Positions 43,233 through 52,333 of a stretch of DNA of 64,000 nt are shown in pieces. Below the pieces are notes generated by a model. That model was given only the letters and a program-made list of their open reading frames with translations, did no database searches and was not told where the DNA came from. A program made the position numbers and the translations under genes. Numbering within the stretch: position 1 is the stretch's first letter; each line of letters begins with the position of its first letter. The stretch is from Bradyrhizobium sp. CB2312 (GTDB taxonomy: Bacteria > Pseudomonadota > Alphaproteobacteria > Rhizobiales > Xanthobacteraceae): contig NZ_CP121668.1 of the NCBI RefSeq assembly GCF_029714425.1, positions 6,345,501 to 6,409,500 of the forward strand, read 5' to 3'.

Positions 43233-44216
43233 TCAATTTGAAGCGCCGACAAGTCGATCGGCTCGCCTCGGCGCACCCGACAGCTCGGTGGCGACGCGGT
43301 TCAACAGATGAACCTTCGGCGATTGCGTCAAGCGCAGCAGATTGAACGCTAGGTGCTCCTTCCGAAGCATCGAAAACAGCGTGACTCCCGTCGAATTTGT
43401 CGCAAGCGCATAGTCCACGACAAAGGCGACCACAACCTCGGCAGGGCTGCCTCGGTATCCCGCGTCACGAAGGTGATTCAACAGGCATGGCGCTGCACTT
43501 ACTTTTGCGACCAGCGGACCGACGCTCGCAAATGATCCATACGTCACAAAGGTCGTCCGACGCCCGGAGCCATTTGACCTCTGCAGATTGGGTTCGAGCG
43601 GGTTGTTTGCGACCTGCATCAGTCGATATGGCAATGATTCATCGAGGCTCTCCGCTTCGATTTCGTTGTTGCCTGCAATCGAAATTGCCCGGGCCTTACC
43701 ATCCTGGACGACGCGTTCAACCGCTCGGATGATATCTTCGCGAACGGCTTCCTCCCGAGTAGGACGGTGGAGCGCAAGCACATCCACATAATCCGTCCGA
43801 AGACGCGTCAGGCTGTCCTCCACGCTCGTCCTAATCAGCTCGGCGGTCAGTGGCACCTTGAACGGCTTCGGCTTGATCGCCGAGAGGCGGGGCTGAAGCC
43901 CGGGAAGTAGAGCCAGGGAGGCGCGCGCTATGGGCTTCAGGAAGCGCATGGTGCCGGAAGTCGCACCTGGGCGCATCCCAACCTTCGTGCAGATATGGAC
44001 GCTGCCGCGCTTACTGGACGCGAACCGGCCGCAAATCGATTCTGCCATCCCATCCCCGTACGACGGCGCGACATCGTACCAGGTTATTCCGGCGTCGTAG
44101 GCGCGCTCCAGCGCTTCAACACCCGCGCGGGCGCCAACGCGGCCTCCGAGCGACGCACAGCCAAAGCCAATGCTTGAAACCCTGGCCCCGAGGGCCTCAA
44201 CAAAAACCGTCTTCAT
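43233..44216 (-). CDS. Aldo/keto reductase
   Basis: 327 residues of the AKR superfamily: SSIGFGCASLGG start, catalytic Asp and Tyr in TWYDVAPSYGDG, Lys in CTKVGMRPG and His in LALHRPT. The TIM barrel appears complete. It lies 205 bases downstream of the glmS start on the same strand. It probably reduces a nucleotide-sugar or sugar intermediate; the substrate is unknown. Confidence 0.88.
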   Translation of the reverse strand: MKTVFVEALGARVSSIGFGCASLGGRVGARAGVEALERAYDAGITWYDVAPSYGDGMAESICGRFASSKRGSVHICTKVGMRPGATSGTMRFLKPIARASLALLPGLQPRLSAIKPKPFKVPLTAELIRTSVEDSLTRLRTDYVDVLALHRPTREEAVREDIIRAVERVVQDGKARAISIAGNNEIEAESLDESLPYRLMQVANNPLEPNLQRSNGSGRRTTFVTYGSFASVGPLVAKVSAAPCLLNHLRDAGYRGSPAEVVVAFVVDYALATNSTGVTLFSMLRKEHLAFNLLRLTQSPKVHLLNRVATELSGAPRRADRLVGASN

Positions 44217-44566
44217 TGAAATCTTCGTTAAGCATGACGCTCCCGCTCATCCTACCGGTGCCGCGTTCACTGGCGCGCACGCCCGGACCGGCCGCCTCTA
44301 TCGAGCAACTCTGCAGATTTGCGCGGCTTCATCGTCATGCAAATGGATGATGACGGGTTTGGTCGGACCCTCTACCCCCGTGGGCACTTCGGCATCGGAC
44401 GAAGTGGTGAGGACGTGCGGCAGTCGGCCGTTCGACTAGTCATCGGCAACTCGGATCGATCGTAATGATCGGTAGCGCTCATTTGAGCGATGGAGACGCG
44501 GCGACCACAGAGCTTTCCTGCAGCGCTCAATGATGGCCGCTCGGCCGTCGAAATCGAGACTATAGA
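44217..44566. other. Divergent intergenic region
   Basis: 350 bases between the aldo/keto reductase and epimerase starts. It must hold both promoters. I see no strong repeat or operator. Confidence 0.5.
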
Positions 44567-45574
44567 ATGGCAGCACGCTCAGAATCAGTTGCAGACGAAG
44601 TTCTGGTAACGGGAGCGGCGGGATTCATAGGCTTTCATGTTGCGCGCCGGCTGCTCGATGAAGGACGCCGGGTCGTCGGATTGGACAACCTCAATCACTA
44701 CTACGACCCCTCCCTGAAGCGCGCTCGTCTCGACATTTTGCGCCGCGATCCCGCATTTTCCTTCATGCAGATCGACCTCGGAGATCGATCGACGATGGCG
44801 GACTTGTTTGCGCGACATCGCTTTCCGAGAGTCATCCATCTTGCCGCTCAGGCCGGCGTTCGGCATTCAATCGACCATCCGCACGCCTATGTCGACGCCA
44901 ATCTGGTGGGATTCTTGAACGTCCTTGAGGGATGCAGGCGTAACGGCTGTGAACATTTGATCTACGCGTCATCGTCGTCCGTCTATGGCGCCAATACGGA
45001 GTTTCCTTTCTCGACTCTGCATAGAACCGATTCCCCCATCAGCCTTTATGCCGCGACAAAGAAGGCAAATGAGCTGATGGCCCATTCTTACAGCCACCTG
45101 TATCGTCTCCCCGTCACCGGCCTGCGGTTCTTTACGATCTACGGTCCGTGGGGCCGACCCGACATGGCAATGTTTCTGTTCGCTGACGCGATCATGAAGG
45201 GCACGCCAATCAAGCTCTTCAACCATGGCAGGATGCGGCGCGACTTCACCTATATCGACGACGTCACTCGCGTTGTCTCGCGGCTGATCGACCGCGCCCC
45301 AGAAGACAGCGCCGGTGCGGCCACTGCACCGGCCAAACTCTATAATGTCGGCAATAACCGCCCGGAACCCTTGATGCACGTGGTCAGCTTGCTCGAGACA
45401 GAGCTCGGACGAACAGCCCACAAGGAGATGCTGGCGATGCAGCCTGGAGATGTTCCGGAAACCTTTGCCGACGTGGGCGACCTGATGCAGGATGCCGGCT
45501 TTTCCCCGTCCACGGCAATCGAAACGGGCGTTCGTCACTTCGCCCGCTGGTACCGCGAGCACTATGGAATATGA
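44567..45574 (+). CDS. NAD-dependent nucleotide-sugar epimerase, UDP-glucuronate 4-epimerase-like
   Basis: 335 residues, extended SDR. Cofactor motif VTGAAGFIGFHVA, then LDNLNHYYDPSLKRARL, catalytic region SSSSVYG and SLYAATKKANELMAHSY (YxxxK), and RFFTIYGPWGRPDMA. The NHYYDP and PWGRPDMA patterns are those of UDP-glucuronate 4-epimerases (LspL/Cap1J group), which make UDP-galacturonate for capsule or LPS. A GC-rich hairpin follows. Confidence 0.9.
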   Translation: MAARSESVADEVLVTGAAGFIGFHVARRLLDEGRRVVGLDNLNHYYDPSLKRARLDILRRDPAFSFMQIDLGDRSTMADLFARHRFPRVIHLAAQAGVRHSIDHPHAYVDANLVGFLNVLEGCRRNGCEHLIYASSSSVYGANTEFPFSTLHRTDSPISLYAATKKANELMAHSYSHLYRLPVTGLRFFTIYGPWGRPDMAMFLFADAIMKGTPIKLFNHGRMRRDFTYIDDVTRVVSRLIDRAPEDSAGAATAPAKLYNVGNNRPEPLMHVVSLLETELGRTAHKEMLAMQPGDVPETFADVGDLMQDAGFSPSTAIETGVRHFARWYREHYGI

Positions 45575-45978
45575 CGGATCCCGATCTGCATGCTTCGAGC
45601 GCCAACATCACAGCCCCATATGTCGTCCGACCGAAAGACCATCAGACTACACGATCTGCGTGATGGTCGGCGAAAGGGCGATCAGGCATAACTCGCCGAA
45701 AGATCGCGGCCCCGGCGGGGGGCTAGGATTCGCAGGAGCCGGGGCCGCAACGCTGCGCCGAAGTGGGCTCCGTCGACGCAACACGATCGTAACGACAAAC
45801 AAGCGACCATTCACCTTGGATTCGTGATCAATCGGGTCAACGTCGGGGTACCCATCAATGATGATGTATCCTCCTCTAATAACGGCTTGCTATCTGTTCA
45901 TTGTGGTACGATGACCCAATTGTGACGCGTGGGGCTCGCTGCAGTCATCGGAATGGTTCGGGTGATCCGGAGACACCA
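45575..45978. other. Gap between epimerase and DUF6894-like gene
   Basis: 404 bases. It contains the GC-rich terminator-like hairpin at 45706-45748 and an AT-richer stretch from ~45835 to 45920 that probably carries the promoter of the next gene. No gene seen. Confidence 0.5.
45706..45748 (+). terminator. GC-rich inverted repeat after epimerase gene
   Basis: Perfect 11-bp arms GCGGCCCCGGC and GCCGGGGCCGC with a 21-base loop, ~130 bases after the epimerase stop. No T-run, so a Rho-assisted or weak terminator is the best reading. Confidence 0.5.
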
Positions 45979-46215
45979 ATGCCGCGATATTTCTTCCATA
46001 TCCACGATGGGAATTCAGTTCTCGACGACGTCGGGTTGGATCTCCCTGACATTATCGCCGCGCGTACCGCAGCGATCGAACTGAGCGGCGAGATCCTCAA
46101 GCATGACTTGACGGAACGGCTCTTGCCTCATGTCTTCTGGCAAGTGGAGGTCAGCGACAGCCCCGCTCTTGGCGGCCGGTCGCTATTCATTCTTCAGTTC
46201 TCGGTGGCAGAATAA
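45979..46215 (+). CDS. DUF6894-like small protein
   Basis: 78 residues from ATG 45979. The start MPRYFFHIHDGNSVLDDVG and the middle ELPDI-like LDLPDIIAARTAAIEL match the DUF6894 family, short proteins very common in Bradyrhizobium and Methylobacterium. Function unknown. It converges on the response regulator gene ending at 46318. Confidence 0.8.
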   Translation: MPRYFFHIHDGNSVLDDVGLDLPDIIAARTAAIELSGEILKHDLTERLLPHVFWQVEVSDSPALGGRSLFILQFSVAE

Positions 46216-46317
46216 GCCCCCCTTTTTCACTGGCCTGCGCTTCGAGGACGCTTCTGCCTGTCGCGTTGCAATCATCGCGGGATGATATCGTGGTGCGCCC
46301 GGCCAGCGGGGTTGGTC

Positions 46318-46971
46318 CTACCTGCGCTGCCTGTCATTGGCGCCGTCATCCTGCGAGATGGCGAGCGCAGCAAGCGCCGTGCGATTGCCGACTTCGAGCT
46401 TTTGGAAAATCTTGTGGAGGTGCACCTTGATGGTGCCGTCAGCAATGTTGAGCCGGCGGCCAATCTCCTTGTTGGAGAGACCGCGAGAGACGAGGCGGAT
46501 GATTTGCCGCTCCCGCTCGGTGAGCACAGCGAGTGCATTTTCGGGATTCGCGCTCTGCTCTTGAGGCGGGACCTGATCTGTAGGCGCTCCCGAAACGACA
46601 GTCGCGCCATGGATAATCTCTCGCAAGCACTGCACCAGCGCCTGGCCCGTCATCTCCTTTGGAAGAACACTGTGCCCCGCCGGGAGTCCCGACGAGACAA
46701 GATCGCAGTCCTCGCTGGCTGTGAAGAACACCAGACGGGTCGATCGGTTTTCCGAGCGGTCGAGCGAGTCGTTCAGCAGCGCGATCAACTCCGGCATTGC
46801 CGCATCGATGATCGCAATGTCGGGAGCAAGATCCAGAACTGCCGTGATGCAATTCCCGGCGTCGCCGCAGGATGCAATGACCTCGAAATCAGGTTCTGAG
46901 CCGAGTAGATTTGCGAGACCGTGCAAGACCACCGGATGTCGGTCCGCAATCACCACAGTCGCACGACGCAT
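46318..46971 (-). CDS. LuxR/NarL-type response regulator
   Basis: 217 residues. Receiver domain: acidic pocket near ADRH, phospho-acceptor Asp in IAIIDAAMPE, Thr in VFFTAS and Lys in VLPKEM are all present. C-terminal LuxR helix-turn-helix: LTERERQIIRLVSRGLSNKEIG and IKVHLHKIFQKL. GGGAG precedes the ATG. No histidine kinase is adjacent. With the divergent LuxR-type gene at 47541 it probably regulates the polysaccharide locus. Confidence 0.92.
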   Translation of the reverse strand: MRRATVVIADRHPVVLHGLANLLGSEPDFEVIASCGDAGNCITAVLDLAPDIAIIDAAMPELIALLNDSLDRSENRSTRLVFFTASEDCDLVSSGLPAGHSVLPKEMTGQALVQCLREIIHGATVVSGAPTDQVPPQEQSANPENALAVLTERERQIIRLVSRGLSNKEIGRRLNIADGTIKVHLHKIFQKLEVGNRTALAALAISQDDGANDRQRR

Positions 46972-47540
46972 CGGGCGCTCCCTGGCCAGCCGCCCCCCAT
47001 TTCCGTGATTGAAGCTACGGGCCCCCGCCCTGGCCGCTCCAATATTGCTTGAACACCAAAAACCTCATCAATATTCCGAAGTGTCAGACACTAGAGCAAA
47101 GCGCGTAAACCATAAGTCAGATGACGTAAACCATAAGACAGATGATCGCACGAGTCTGAAGCAGCAGTATACAGCAAGTTTGCCGCATCGAGGCCCGTAG
47201 GACTCCGGTGGTCAATACTTAAGACGGGCGCAAGTCTTCTCTCTATTTGCGAAGCTAGAATGACAGTGTGTTGCAGTGCATCGTAAACGCGCATTCGAGG
47301 TTGAAGGCGAACTCACCCGCCATCTCCGGCAGCGGCAACGCCGTGTCACTCGACCGCGTCGATGCCGGCCAGCCCTATAACCAAAGGTATATAGGCAAAA
47401 CCGAAGATTCAAATCTAACCTTCAGCAAATCTTATCGAAACAAAATCGGGAGGCTGAGCACACTCAAGCTTTTTCCTACTTTGTCTTTTCACAAGCCTTG
47501 TTTGTTCAAGTTGTATCGTTGCGTTGACGTGGAGGGTGAT
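46972..47540. promoter_or_regulatory. Long AT-rich regulatory region between two LuxR-type genes
   Basis: 569 bases, clearly richer in A/T than the rest of the window. It holds a 21-bp tandem repeat (47104-47145) and a palindrome AGTGTC-A-GACACT at 47080-47092. The length and the repeats suggest complex control of one or both divergent regulators. The frame of the right-hand regulator is open upstream to 47268, but the AT-rich extension does not look like protein. Confidence 0.6.
47104..47145. repeat. Two 21-bp tandem repeats
   Basis: Each copy reads CGTAAACCATAAG-(T or A)-CAGATGA; one mismatch in 21. The 21-base step is two helical turns, which puts both copies on the same DNA face, as expected of a cooperative regulator site. 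Confidence 0.7.
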
Positions 47541-48341
47541 ATGAGGAGACGACAATCCTGCAAAGTCGTTTTGATTGGACGGCACATTCTACTACGAGAA
47601 GGTATTTCCCGAATTCTGCATGCCGCAGATTTCCACATCGTAATGTCGGTCTTGGGTACCGACGAATTGCCAAGCACACTCCAAGCACACCAGCTTCTGT
47701 TTGTGATTGTCCATGACACCGACGAATTCGATCTCGCGCTGAAGCACATCGGATTTGTAAGGGAGCATTATCCGGACGCCCGCGTGGCGATCGTTTCGGA
47801 CCATTACCGGCCGGAAGAGTTGATTTCAGCCTACAAGGCAGGCGCCAGCGGCTACTTCGCCGACGTCAATTCATGCGACACCTTCACAAAGTCGATCGAG
47901 CTCGTGACAATGGGCGAAACAGTATTTCCGCCTGCATTTCTGTCGTTCGTGCTTGATCTCGAGCCTAGCCGCAAGGCTCTGCTGCCGGCGAGCGAAGAGC
48001 GATCGAGCGTCCTCGTTCCTGCCGAGGGACCGATCGCCCCCCACCTGTCACCGCGCGAGCAGGCAATCCTCTCCTTCTTGGTTGAAGGCAATTCCAACAA
48101 ATGCATTGCACGAAAGATCGATATTGCCGAAGCGACGGTGAAGGTTCACGTCAAGGCGATCCTGCGCAAGATACGGGTCCAGAATAGAACGCAGGCCGCG
48201 ATTTGGGGAATGAACAACGGACCACTGGTCCGGCCTTCCAATGGGCACGCGTTGGCGCTGTCAATCGATCGGGCGACAGCTCCTAACCAGGTCCCAAACG
48301 GGCACGGACATCAGGAGGCCGACATCTCCGACATCCACTAG
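47541..48341 (+). CDS. LuxR-type regulator with degenerate receiver domain
   Basis: 266 residues from ATG 47541 (GGAGGG upstream). N-terminal receiver-like domain (SCKVVLIGRHILLREGISRIL); the strand-3 region reads FVIVHDTDE, and at the usual conserved Lys the sequence is GYFADV, so phosphorylation chemistry is doubtful. C-terminal LuxR helix-turn-helix is intact: LSPREQAILSFLVEGNSNKCIA and VKVHVKAILRKIRV. It is divergent from the response regulator at 46318 and points into the polysaccharide genes. Confidence 0.88.
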   Translation: MRRRQSCKVVLIGRHILLREGISRILHAADFHIVMSVLGTDELPSTLQAHQLLFVIVHDTDEFDLALKHIGFVREHYPDARVAIVSDHYRPEELISAYKAGASGYFADVNSCDTFTKSIELVTMGETVFPPAFLSFVLDLEPSRKALLPASEERSSVLVPAEGPIAPHLSPREQAILSFLVEGNSNKCIARKIDIAEATVKVHVKAILRKIRVQNRTQAAIWGMNNGPLVRPSNGHALALSIDRATAPNQVPNGHGHQEADISDIH

Positions 48342-48607
48342 ACCAGGCAGTCAGTTCTAATGCGCGTCGATCGTTTGAGACGCGCCGGCTGACTGCGCAG
48401 CGAAAATGACTTCGAGGTTGCGCGAAGATCGGCAACGCTCCGCGGGCGCATCCTGCGTTTGGATGATGTGCGCCAGGACGTAATGGACAAAAACATCATC
48501 GACATCCGTGGTCGCTGCAAGATCGTCGTGATCGGCAGGGACCCGAACGTCGGCCGTCTACCAACCCGAAACGCCCGAGTCCCCTGGTTGCCGTGGAGCA
48601 TGATACG

Positions 48608-49855
48608 ATGTCTCCGTCCCTCAGCGCTCGAATTGCATTGGCCGGCGGCGCATTGGTCGTGCTCGCGTTGGCAGGCTTCGCCGCCGCACAGACGCTGACA
48701 AGAGCCAAGCTTGCTGTAGCCAGCAGCCTGAACCTGCCCGACTATCTCGTTCCGGTCACCGACCCGGACACCGGCGCCACGATCATCCGGATAACGACTC
48801 CAGGGCCCCTGGGCGCAGGCTTGGCGTGTCAGCGCGCCTATTGCACCCACCGCTATTCGAGTGCGCAGGCGTGGAACGCCGATCAAACCCTGGTTTTGAT
48901 CGCCAACGGCTGCAACGGCCTCTGCTTTCTTGACGGGAAGACGTTCGTTCCCTTGTTCCGTCGGCAAAGAGAGGACGAGTGCGAATGGCACCCGCGGGAC
49001 CCCGAGCGCATGATATGCGTGATCGGGCGCAAGATTTCGCTCTGGCAGCCGCGAACCAATGCCGAGGAAATCATGTTGACGGCCGAGGGCTATCGCGGCC
49101 TTCAGTTCGGACCAGGCAAGGGCAATCCCTCTCGAGACGGAAGCCGTATCGCCGTGCGAGGCACGCGTGCAGACGGTATGGTGGTTGCGTTCGCCTTTGA
49201 TCTCGTGACCCGACAGAAGTTTCCGGACATCGAAGTGGGAAAACTGCCCGGTCGAGAGGGCGTCTGCGAGATATCGACCCTGGGCAGCTATATCAGGTGC
49301 AGCCGATGGGTCGACGGAAAGGATGAGGCATTCATCTTCACCGTCGCTGGAGACCTGGTCCAGAGTTGGACCGAACATCATCGGCCGAGCCACGGCGACA
49401 TGGCCGTTGATGCGGACGGACGCGAGGTCTACGTCGGAATCAGCAAATCGGATCCCGACATATATCAGGTGATCAAGCGGCGGCTGGATGACGGTAAGGT
49501 TACCGCCCTCGCTCCGCGCGGGGAGGCCTCACATGCGTCCACGCGCGCGATCGACCGGCCCGGCTGGGTGATCTTAAGCTATGGCGGCGATCCATCCGAA
49601 ATTGCCCAACTTCCATCCTTTGCCCCGTTTGCACGGGAAGTGATCGCTCTGCGAATTGACGGCAGCGGCGAATTTCGGCGTATTGCACACACGCGCAACG
49701 TCCCGTACGACTACTGGAGCGAGACCCACGCTTCGCCATCGCCGGATGGATCGCAAATCATCTGGTCGAGCAATTGGGGGGTACCGGGCGGCCCGGTCTT
49801 CGACTTTGTAACCCGTCTCGATCAACCCGATCAGACCAGCGCCCTGTCCCGATGA
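48608..49855 (+). CDS. Secreted beta-propeller-like protein
   Basis: 415 residues from ATG 48608 with GGAG upstream (GTG 48593 would add five). Signal peptide or anchor: ARIALAGGALVVLALAGFAAAQ. The mature part has repeated strand-turn patterns (AWNADQTLVLIA, EWHPRDPERMICV, SRDGSRIAV, SPDGSQIIWSSNWG) typical of TolB/WD-like propellers of the oligogalacturonate-lyase type. Six cysteines. Its place in the locus suggests a periplasmic role in polymer handling; catalytic residues cannot be named. It converges on the glycosyltransferase. Confidence 0.82.
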   Translation: MSPSLSARIALAGGALVVLALAGFAAAQTLTRAKLAVASSLNLPDYLVPVTDPDTGATIIRITTPGPLGAGLACQRAYCTHRYSSAQAWNADQTLVLIANGCNGLCFLDGKTFVPLFRRQREDECEWHPRDPERMICVIGRKISLWQPRTNAEEIMLTAEGYRGLQFGPGKGNPSRDGSRIAVRGTRADGMVVAFAFDLVTRQKFPDIEVGKLPGREGVCEISTLGSYIRCSRWVDGKDEAFIFTVAGDLVQSWTEHHRPSHGDMAVDADGREVYVGISKSDPDIYQVIKRRLDDGKVTALAPRGEASHASTRAIDRPGWVILSYGGDPSEIAQLPSFAPFAREVIALRIDGSGEFRRIAHTRNVPYDYWSETHASPSPDGSQIIWSSNWGVPGGPVFDFVTRLDQPDQTSALSR

Positions 49856-49873
49856 TGGCCTCGGCGGCTCTTC

Positions 49874-50872
49874 TCAGGCGTGCCCCACACGAACCAACGG
49901 GCTGTCCGCCGGCGTACGCGTTCGCGCCCGGAGCGCCTTGTTGGCCGCATTAATAACCGAGGGCCGCAGGATCTGAAGCGCGTCCTTGACCGTTGCCCAC
50001 CAGGACTGGTAGCGGAATCTTCCGCGCAATCTTGCAACCCGCAATGCGCGTACGACCGTTTCGGGACCTGGAAGTCCTTGCTTGTCCTGGATGAGGCTCC
50101 AGGTCAGATGCTTCAGATCAAGTGTCTCCTGATCGATCTGGGAGAATGACTTCGAAGCTGTAATATTATCGTGGGACGTCATGTCATAGAAGATCAAGCC
50201 ATCGTCGATCGCCACCATGTCGCCGAAACAGGCGAGGTCGACGAAGAACAGCTGGTCCACCCCCCACCTGATCGACTTGTAGTTTCGCATCCGACAGCCG
50301 GCCCGGATGACGTCGCTGTTGATCAGCAACGTCGACGGAACAATCCCCAGCACCCGCGTCTTGCCGACCAGGTAGAGGTCGGCCAGGCATTGCTGGCTCG
50401 AATACACCGTGACGCTCCCTCCCCGTCGACATCTCGTTCCGCTGTCCTGGACGAGATGAGATGTGGAGGTCATGAAGGCAGCGGTTGGATGCTTCCTCGC
50501 TGTCTCCGCGAAAGTCTCGAGCGAACCTGGCGTCAGCCAGTCATCGTCATGCAACAATTTAATCCAGCTGCCACGGCATGCGAGCATCGCGTTGTTCGTG
50601 TTCTCGACTTGGCCCGATTCTCCGCGGTTCTCGACAATGCGAATACGCGGATCGTTCCGCGCGTACTCGGAAAGAATCCCCCATGTCGAGCCTTCCGGCC
50701 CCTCGTCGTCGCTGATCACCATTTCCCAATCGGAATACTGCTGCTGCAGCACGCTTTCGATCGTGCGGCGTACCAAATCCGGTCGGCGAAAGGTCGGAAT
50801 CGCGACTGAAATGAACGGGCGGACGTCCCCATCTCGAATGCCGTCGGTCCCGCCGAGTTGCAACAAGCTCAT
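49874..50872 (-). CDS. Family 2 glycosyltransferase
   Basis: 332 residues, GT-A fold: SVAIPTFRRPDLVRRTIESV at the N-terminus, first Asp in VISDDEGPEGS and the metal motif LLHDDDW. No membrane helix, so a cytoplasmic enzyme adding a sugar to the lipid-linked unit. It is on the minus strand, opposite to most genes in this half of the locus, with a 281-base divergent gap to the next gene. Confidence 0.92.
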   Translation of the reverse strand: MSLLQLGGTDGIRDGDVRPFISVAIPTFRRPDLVRRTIESVLQQQYSDWEMVISDDEGPEGSTWGILSEYARNDPRIRIVENRGESGQVENTNNAMLACRGSWIKLLHDDDWLTPGSLETFAETARKHPTAAFMTSTSHLVQDSGTRCRRGGSVTVYSSQQCLADLYLVGKTRVLGIVPSTLLINSDVIRAGCRMRNYKSIRWGVDQLFFVDLACFGDMVAIDDGLIFYDMTSHDNITASKSFSQIDQETLDLKHLTWSLIQDKQGLPGPETVVRALRVARLRGRFRYQSWWATVKDALQILRPSVINAANKALRARTRTPADSPLVRVGHA

Positions 50873-51153
50873 CGCCTTCTTCCCTCAGGCCCAATTCATC
50901 AAGCTGTCCGGCCCGGACAAGCCTCGAGCGATGCCTTTTTGACTCTACGAAGCGGTCCGAACATGCCACGTGGCACGACGGGGCCAACGCTAGGAACCCG
51001 GGTCGGTCCGGTCATCCTGCATTCGCATGACGATGACCACGCGAGGCGCAACGTTTTCGAAGGTAGAGCTGATCAATCGATTCTTATCGTGCAAACGAAG
51101 GATGGCTGGACGCTTCGATCAGCCTACGCTCTGCCGACAAGCCAATCGCATAG

Positions 51154-52068
51154 GTGAAGAGTCCTTTGCACAGATTGCACCAACTTCTCGCTCGAATCCG
51201 GCAAGAGCCTGACAAGGTCCGGTTTCTGCTGTCGCGCGCACTGTGGGTGAGCGGGTTGTGCCGGTTCATCACCTTCAGCTTTCCTGCCGGATATAGAATG
51301 CGGTTCTATCCGAGCTCCATGTCTGCCGGGCTCTGGCGGAGGCGCGATTTTCGGGCCGATGACGCCGACTTCGTGGGAACCTACCTGCAACCCGGAGAAA
51401 CCTTCGTCGACGTCGGTGCGAACGTAGGGCAGTTGAGCCTCGCCGCTGCCGTTCGGGTCACCCGATCTGGACGGGTCATCGCAATCGAAGCGCATCCGCG
51501 TATCTGCAGGTACCTGCAGGGCAACGTCCGTCTCAACGGATTGACGGTCGAGGTCCACAACACGGCAGTCGGCAGCAAGGACGGAGAGCTCGTCTTCACG
51601 GACTTTCGCAGCGATGACATGAACTTCGCATCCGTGACGCCGCCACCCAGCGGCGCAACGCTCCGGGTTCCGGTTCGCCCTCTGGACTCGATTGTTGGAG
51701 ATCGACGGGTGGATCTTCTGAAGGTCGACGTCGAAGGATTCGAAGTTGACCTTCTCAAGGGCGCGGCGAAGACCGTATCCAATTGTCGGTGTCTCTACAT
51801 AGAGGACTCTGAGCTCAACCTTCGGAGAGCTGGCACCTCGCGTACGGAGCTATATGACCGCCTCATCGATCACGGATTTGAGCTCTTTCATCTCAGGCAG
51901 GGACGGCTCGAGCGGGCGTTTCCTGACATTCCGGGCCCGGACGATGACAACCTGATCGCCGTCAGACCACCTGCCCTGCCGGATCTGCTCGCGCGGACCG
52001 GCCTTCGGTTGGCACAGTCATCCCCGCGGCCGTTAGACGACCGTCTGCCCTCCGCGCGCCTTGCGTGA
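51154..52068 (+). CDS. FkbM-family methyltransferase
   Basis: 304 residues from GTG 51154; ribosome site weak. FkbM hallmark: SAM motif TFVDVGANVGQLSL (~88-101), IAIEAHPRICRYLQGNVRLNG, and DLLKVDVEGFEVDLLKGA. It probably O-methylates a sugar of the repeating unit. The last ~40 residues are Arg/Pro-rich and not conserved. Confidence 0.9.
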   Translation: MKSPLHRLHQLLARIRQEPDKVRFLLSRALWVSGLCRFITFSFPAGYRMRFYPSSMSAGLWRRRDFRADDADFVGTYLQPGETFVDVGANVGQLSLAAAVRVTRSGRVIAIEAHPRICRYLQGNVRLNGLTVEVHNTAVGSKDGELVFTDFRSDDMNFASVTPPPSGATLRVPVRPLDSIVGDRRVDLLKVDVEGFEVDLLKGAAKTVSNCRCLYIEDSELNLRRAGTSRTELYDRLIDHGFELFHLRQGRLERAFPDIPGPDDDNLIAVRPPALPDLLARTGLRLAQSSPRPLDDRLPSARLA

Positions 52069-52333
52069 CTCTCAGGCAGCTCATTTCCTTCATCGTATGC
52101 GATCACGCCAGCCTTTCTGGACCAGGCGCCAATGACGATCGATCATTAACTGTTCGGCAAGGCACAAGCTTCTTGTGCAAGCCTTCTCGCGAATTCGGCG
52201 CGACAGCTCGGTGACCGTCATGCGAACGAATGATGGCGCCCGCCGCCATCGGTTCTACGATCCAGCCAGAGTGGTTCGCTGCAGCATATGGTCTTGCGTT
52301 TTAGAAATGAATTCTGAACCGAGGAAGCGTGTC

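Noticed and set aside
48338..49393. 351-codon minus-strand frame opposite the propeller gene
   Set aside because: The plus-strand gene has a signal peptide, ribosome site and propeller motifs; the antisense frame has none.
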